NCBI GenBank assembly: GCA_002433595.1
Contig: DJIL01000032.1
Location: 702-18,968, forward strand
Reading direction: 5' to 3'
Length of the DNA stretch: 18,267 bases
Source of the DNA: a bacterium UBP8_UBA6595
GTDB taxonomy: Bacteria > Margulisbacteria > Marinamargulisbacteria > UBA6595
Part shown: in pieces, positions 15,118 through 18,267 of the stretch
Position numbering within the stretch: the stretch's first letter is position 1
How the letters are laid out: each line of letters starts with the position of its first letter
The notes under the pieces: generated by a model
Databases searched by the model: none
What the model was told of the DNA's origin: nothing
Seen by the model: the letters and a program-made list of their open reading frames with translations, nothing else
Translations under genes and position numbers: made by a program

Positions 15118-15459
15118 CTATGAGAGGGAGCGAATCTTTTTCACATATCCGTGTGTCAAGCACATTGGACCTAAAATAATTCCCCGCATTGTCAAAAATA
15201 TTATTAATGGAAAACATATTAAAATTGTAGCCAAAAAATCAATAGAAAACAAGGGCGCACGCTTATCAGCAATCGATTGCTGCGCAGGGGGGGCACTAAA
15301 TGACTGATCATAAAAGCTTGGGAAGTTTTTTCGCGAAGCGATGACAACAGCCAGACGATCAGAAGCGAGTCGAAAGCCCGTGACAAGCCCAGCAAATAAG
15401 CCATAAAAAAATCCAAATAAAAAAACAATTGGAATACCTAAATAATATATATTTATCAT
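15118..15459 (-). CDS. Small membrane protein of unknown function, two TM segments
   Basis: From the ATG at 15459 the product has 113 residues. A hydrophobic segment lies at about 5-27 (aromatic- and Gly-rich, GIPIVFLFGFFYGLFAGLV), then a polar loop of about 45 residues with an Ala/Pro/Gln patch, then a second hydrophobic segment (about 72-97), then a short basic tail. A GTG at 15507 would add 16 residues (MASHSDKCC…) but is preceded only by the G-rich tract, so I prefer the ATG. I recognise no family. It lies seven bases before the response regulator start, so it could be a membrane partner of that regulator; that link is inferred only from position. Confidence 0.55.
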   Translation of the reverse strand: MINIYYLGIPIVFLFGFFYGLFAGLVTGFRLASDRLAVVIASRKNFPSFYDQSFSAPPAQQSIADKRAPLFSIDFLATILICFPLIIFLTMRGIILGPMCLTHGYVKKIRSLS

Positions 15460-15506
15460 AATTGTAAATATAATATTAACACAACACTTGTCGCTATGTG
15501 AAGCCA

Positions 15507-15520
15507 CCCCCCCGCCCCCC
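15507..15520. repeat. C7-G-C6 homopolymer tract (G6-C-G7 on the minus strand)
   Basis: A 14-base almost pure C/G tract lies in an otherwise AT-rich divergent intergenic region, upstream of the small membrane protein gene. Its strandedness puts the G-run on the transcribed-sense strand of that gene, in its 5' leader or promoter zone. Such tracts are prone to slippage, and G-runs can adopt unusual structures. Confidence 0.8.
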
Positions 15521-15523
15521 TGG

Positions 15524-15572
15524 CACTAGCCGTCGAGTATTTAGTCGTGCATTACCATTATTGAGGCTAGTG
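15524..15572. repeat. 8-bp inverted repeat CACTAGCC / GGCTAGTG, 33-base spacing
   Basis: CACTAGCC (15524-15531) and its exact complement GGCTAGTG (15565-15572) flank 33 bases in the divergent region between the small membrane protein gene and purA. The arms could be paired binding sites for a dimeric regulator, about four helical turns apart centre to centre. No function can be assigned from sequence. Confidence 0.5.
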
Positions 15573-15590
15573 TGTTAATATAGTAGACTG

Positions 15591-15619
15591 TTGCAAAAAA
15601 TAGCCACTATTTGTAATTT
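15591..15619 (+). promoter_or_regulatory. purA: Candidate purA promoter with a dyad in its spacer
   Basis: TTGCAA (15591-15596), 17 bases, then TAATTT (15614-15619) form a candidate promoter. The spacer contains the dyad AAATAG-CCA-CTATTT (15598-15612), and GTTGC/GCAAC arms (15590-15594, 15621-15625) enclose both boxes. Nested symmetry over a promoter suggests an operator. It does not resemble the E. coli PurR box. The -10 is a weak match. Confidence 0.4.
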
Positions 15620-15675
15620 CGCAACTAGCTTATTTAAGCAGATAATTTAAAAATATAGAAAAACGGGATTGATTT

Positions 15676-16917
15676 ATGACAGTTTCAGTAATTGTAGGCA
15701 CTCAATGGGGTGATGAAGGAAAAGGGAAAATAACGGACATCCTAGCCGCCGATGTTGATCTAGTTGTTCGATACCAGGGCGGAAATAATGCCGGCCATAC
15801 GGTTGTTGTTGGGGACAAAACATTTAAATTGCATTTAATTCCCTCCGGGATTTTATACCCTAACTGCTGCTGCGTCATTGCCAATGGTGTTGTTATTGAC
15901 CCGGGTGTGCTTATAGAAGAAATGAACGTTTTACGAAAAAAAGGCATTCAAATCACACCTAAAAATTTCAAAATTTCTGGGTTTGCCCACATTATCCTAA
16001 ATGCTCATAAGTCGCTAGACAACCGGGAGGAAAGCCGGCGCCGCGACGAAAAAATCGGAACTACTGGCCGAGGGATTGGCCCCTGCTATACAGACAAAAT
16101 CAAACGATCGGGCGTTCGAATGATCGACCTCTGCTACCCTGAAGAACTAAAAAAGCGATTGCAGAAAAACCCTGGAATGAGCGCCGATGATATTGATGAG
16201 CTATGCCAATTTAGTGAAATATTGAAGCCATTTATAATTGATACGTCATTATTTGTCAATCAGGCTATATCCGATGGAAAACGGGTAATAATGGAAGGCG
16301 CTCAGGGAACAATGCTCGACGTCGATCATGGAACATACCCCTATGTTACATCATCGAACCCCATTGCTGGAGGTGCTTGCATTGGTGCCGGTATTGGCCC
16401 TAATAAAATCGACTCTGTTATTGGCATTACAAAAGCGTACGCCACTCGCGTGGGCGAAGGCCCATTTCCAACAGAACTCACCAATGACTTAGGAGAAAAG
16501 CTTCGTCAAGAAGGAGCCGAATTTGGAACAACCACCGGACGAAAACGTCGCTGCGGATGGCTCGACCTTGTTGTGCTAAAATACGCCATTCGAATCAACG
16601 GCATTACCTCCATGTGTTTGACCAAGCTTGATGTATTGGACCGATTTGATCATATTGATATCTGCACACACTACGAACTTGACGGAAAAATTATTGACGA
16701 GTTTCCCATGGGATTGCATATATTCTCAAACTGCAAACCAATCTATACGACACTACCTGGATGGAATACTGACACCTCAGAAATTACCACTTATAACGAC
16801 TTACCCAAAGCGGCTCAAGATTATGTCCAGTTTATTGAATCGCAAGTCCATGTCAAAACATCGATGATTTCGGTGGGTTCAAAACGAAACCAAACCATTC
16901 ACTTAGTTGTTGTTTGA
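15676..16917 (+). CDS. purA: Adenylosuccinate synthetase
   Basis: PurA joins IMP and aspartate using GTP, the committed step to AMP. The 413-residue product shows the phosphate loop GDEGKGK (12-18) with catalytic Asp13, GGNNAGHT with His41, IGTTGRGIGPCYTDK (127-141), EGAQGT…DHGTYPYVTSSNP, the IMP/GTP region TTTGRKRRCGWLD and the base-specificity motif TKLD. The wording around EGPFPTEL and GAEFGTTTGRKRRCGW resembles the form found in Cyanobacteria, Chlamydiae and Firmicutes more than E. coli; this is an impression, not an alignment. It is slightly shorter than the usual ~430. The ATG has only a weak GGG about 9 bases upstream. The last 19 bases overlap the convergent sbcB 3' end. Confidence 0.97.
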   Translation: MTVSVIVGTQWGDEGKGKITDILAADVDLVVRYQGGNNAGHTVVVGDKTFKLHLIPSGILYPNCCCVIANGVVIDPGVLIEEMNVLRKKGIQITPKNFKISGFAHIILNAHKSLDNREESRRRDEKIGTTGRGIGPCYTDKIKRSGVRMIDLCYPEELKKRLQKNPGMSADDIDELCQFSEILKPFIIDTSLFVNQAISDGKRVIMEGAQGTMLDVDHGTYPYVTSSNPIAGGACIGAGIGPNKIDSVIGITKAYATRVGEGPFPTELTNDLGEKLRQEGAEFGTTTGRKRRCGWLDLVVLKYAIRINGITSMCLTKLDVLDRFDHIDICTHYELDGKIIDEFPMGLHIFSNCKPIYTTLPGWNTDTSEITTYNDLPKAAQDYVQFIESQVHVKTSMISVGSKRNQTIHLVVV

Positions 16918-18266
16918 GACGCATATGGATAACGTGCTTTAAAGGCATCATAATAGCCTTTTAAGTCATTTAAAATATTTGCGTCATCGATGCTTTTCGA
17001 TTCTAGCTTCTTCAGCAAGTCTGAATATTGGGAATCAAATGATTGAAACTCATCTGAATTTCGCTCATACTCCCCCGTTACGTAGCGCGGAACTATGTAA
17101 CGCTCAAAATAGTTGTCTGGAACATCTTTCATATAGTTTAAGCAATATCGGTTAAATAACCGAATTAAATATCTGTCTTTCTCATTGGGCTGATGCATTA
17201 ATTCTTGAACAAGCGCTGTGTGCTTGGACGGATCATTATCCAAGCGTTGAATTAATTGATGTAATTGAGGAATACGCTCAAATCCCATGGCATATATTTG
17301 ATGCTCAATATCCCAATCATTGTTCAGAGACGCCAAATACGTATCAATACTTAGCGACTGAATTACTGAGTTTTTTTGAATAGACAGATAATCGTTTTGG
17401 TAACGATCGGGAACGGATTCAATTGGTTTTAATTGGGCATAATGCTTGTTGGGGTTTCTGTAATACACACTGTTAGACAAGCCAGAACCTACGGATTCCA
17501 ACTCGCAATACTGATCCAACCGAACAAGCAATGCGGCCCGACGGTCCATGGCTACAAGATAAAACACGTCATCGCTATATAAAGTTGGCGGCTGGCTAAA
17601 TACGCGCGATTGCACCAACTGACCCACAGTGCTACCGTGACTATTAAATGGTTGAAAAGCCCCCAATGTGTTCGACGGAAACTCTGCTTCTAAGGCGATT
17701 ATCAAATCCAGGCAAACACGCACGTCCGCCAACGCATCATGCGCTTGTTTATCGCTAATAATGCCGTATCGCATTGCCATAGACTCCAATGTAAACATCC
17801 AATACGAATCGCCCTGACGATTCTCGCTAGACTCCCATCGGAATTGATCCGGATACTGGAGCGCCATATGCCGAGTATAGTGCAGCAAGTCTTTGTTTTT
17901 CAAACGGCCATAGTAATACGGATTATATCCGTATCGAATCAATAAGTTTCTTAAAAAGCTTAGGTCAAATTGATTCGAATTATACCCCACTAATGTGCAT
18001 ACCGTCTGCGTTGTCCATGTGTCTAAAAAATTATAAATCTGTGCAGCCGCGTCTTTTTCTGACAAACTATGCGTTTGATGCGCGCTCAAACAAATACGAT
18101 TGATTAAAATAGCGCCAACTTCAGGAAGCTGTGTACGATTAAGCGCAATTGTACCCACCAATTGATCCTGAATTGCATAGTGTTCGTCCACAACAACAAA
18201 GGCATAGCTTAAAATCTGACCCATTAACGAGCGCGAACTCGTTTCAAAATCATAAAAAATAAACAT
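16899..18266 (-). CDS. sbcB: Exodeoxyribonuclease I (SbcB-like)
   Basis: ExoI degrades single-stranded DNA 3' to 5' and works in recombination and mismatch repair. The 455-residue protein has a DEDDh nuclease domain: FYDFETS with Asp6 and Glu8, NSNQFDLSFLR with Asp101, and HDALAD with His176 and Asp181. The rest matches ExoI layout: an SH3-like segment (about 210-260) and a C-terminal helical region with RLFNRYCLNY, close in total length to E. coli ExoI (475). The ATG is at 18266, one base from the window edge. MFIFYDFETS fits the family N-terminus, but a start further upstream outside the window cannot be excluded. Upstream context is not visible. Confidence 0.88.
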   Translation of the reverse strand: MFIFYDFETSSRSLMGQILSYAFVVVDEHYAIQDQLVGTIALNRTQLPEVGAILINRICLSAHQTHSLSEKDAAAQIYNFLDTWTTQTVCTLVGYNSNQFDLSFLRNLLIRYGYNPYYYGRLKNKDLLHYTRHMALQYPDQFRWESSENRQGDSYWMFTLESMAMRYGIISDKQAHDALADVRVCLDLIIALEAEFPSNTLGAFQPFNSHGSTVGQLVQSRVFSQPPTLYSDDVFYLVAMDRRAALLVRLDQYCELESVGSGLSNSVYYRNPNKHYAQLKPIESVPDRYQNDYLSIQKNSVIQSLSIDTYLASLNNDWDIEHQIYAMGFERIPQLHQLIQRLDNDPSKHTALVQELMHQPNEKDRYLIRLFNRYCLNYMKDVPDNYFERYIVPRYVTGEYERNSDEFQSFDSQYSDLLKKLESKSIDDANILNDLKGYYDAFKARYPYASQTTTK

Positions 18267-18267
18267 T

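Noticed and set aside
15219..15428. Alternative 69-residue minus-strand frame inside the small membrane protein gene
   Set aside because: It overlaps in another frame and lacks the tight spacing to the response regulator start that the 113-residue frame has.

Overview
The window reads as a stretch of ordinary bacterial chromosome from a compact, moderately AT-rich, diderm (LPS-bearing) bacterium. An LpxD acyltransferase, a Skp/OmpH chaperone, a parvulin-type folding factor and a signal-peptide beta-barrel protein with a YjbH-like motif together point to an outer membrane containing lipid A. Exonuclease I (SbcB) is best known from Gammaproteobacteria, but PurA, PyrB and the ferrochelatase carry motifs of non-enterobacterial types. 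I cannot assign a phylum from this window; a little-sampled Gram-negative lineage is the most I would infer. The standard genetic code fits every gene. No transposase, integrase, CRISPR array, tRNA or phage gene is visible.

Layout. Positions 1 to about 515 hold the 5' end of a 23S rRNA gene on the minus strand. A 320-base divergent intergenic region with promoters for both sides follows. Next is a plus-strand cluster gcvH-thyA-folA (one-carbon folate and dTMP supply), chained by TAATG stop/start overlaps. On the minus strand, read from high to low coordinates, come pyrB, skp, lpxD, a beta-barrel protein, dnaA and a bacterioferritin-like gene. From 7552 to 13565 the plus strand carries a PpiC/SurA-like protein, ispE, priA, a CaCA-type cation antiporter and a TrpD2 (YbiB-like) protein. 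The minus strand then carries a small membrane protein, a single-domain response regulator and hemH. purA (plus) and sbcB (minus) converge at the right end, and the start codon of sbcB sits on the window edge.

Gene packing is tight: neighbours overlap by 1 to 4 bases or sit a few bases apart, and all three convergent junctions overlap (29, 4 and 19 bases). Several starts lack a convincing Shine-Dalgarno sequence, so translational coupling is probably common. I saw no strong intrinsic terminator.

The most interesting observations are these. (1) DnaA has a very short domain II linker containing QLSLF, a match to the canonical sliding-clamp-binding pentapeptide, which suggests direct DnaA-DnaN contact. 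(2) The 23S gene is not preceded by 16S and has its own TTGACA-type promoter, so the rRNA genes are unlinked at this locus. (3) dnaA is the abutting last-but-one gene of an envelope-biogenesis operon, away from dnaN and recF. (4) Several intergenic regions contain dyads or repeats that look like unassigned operators.
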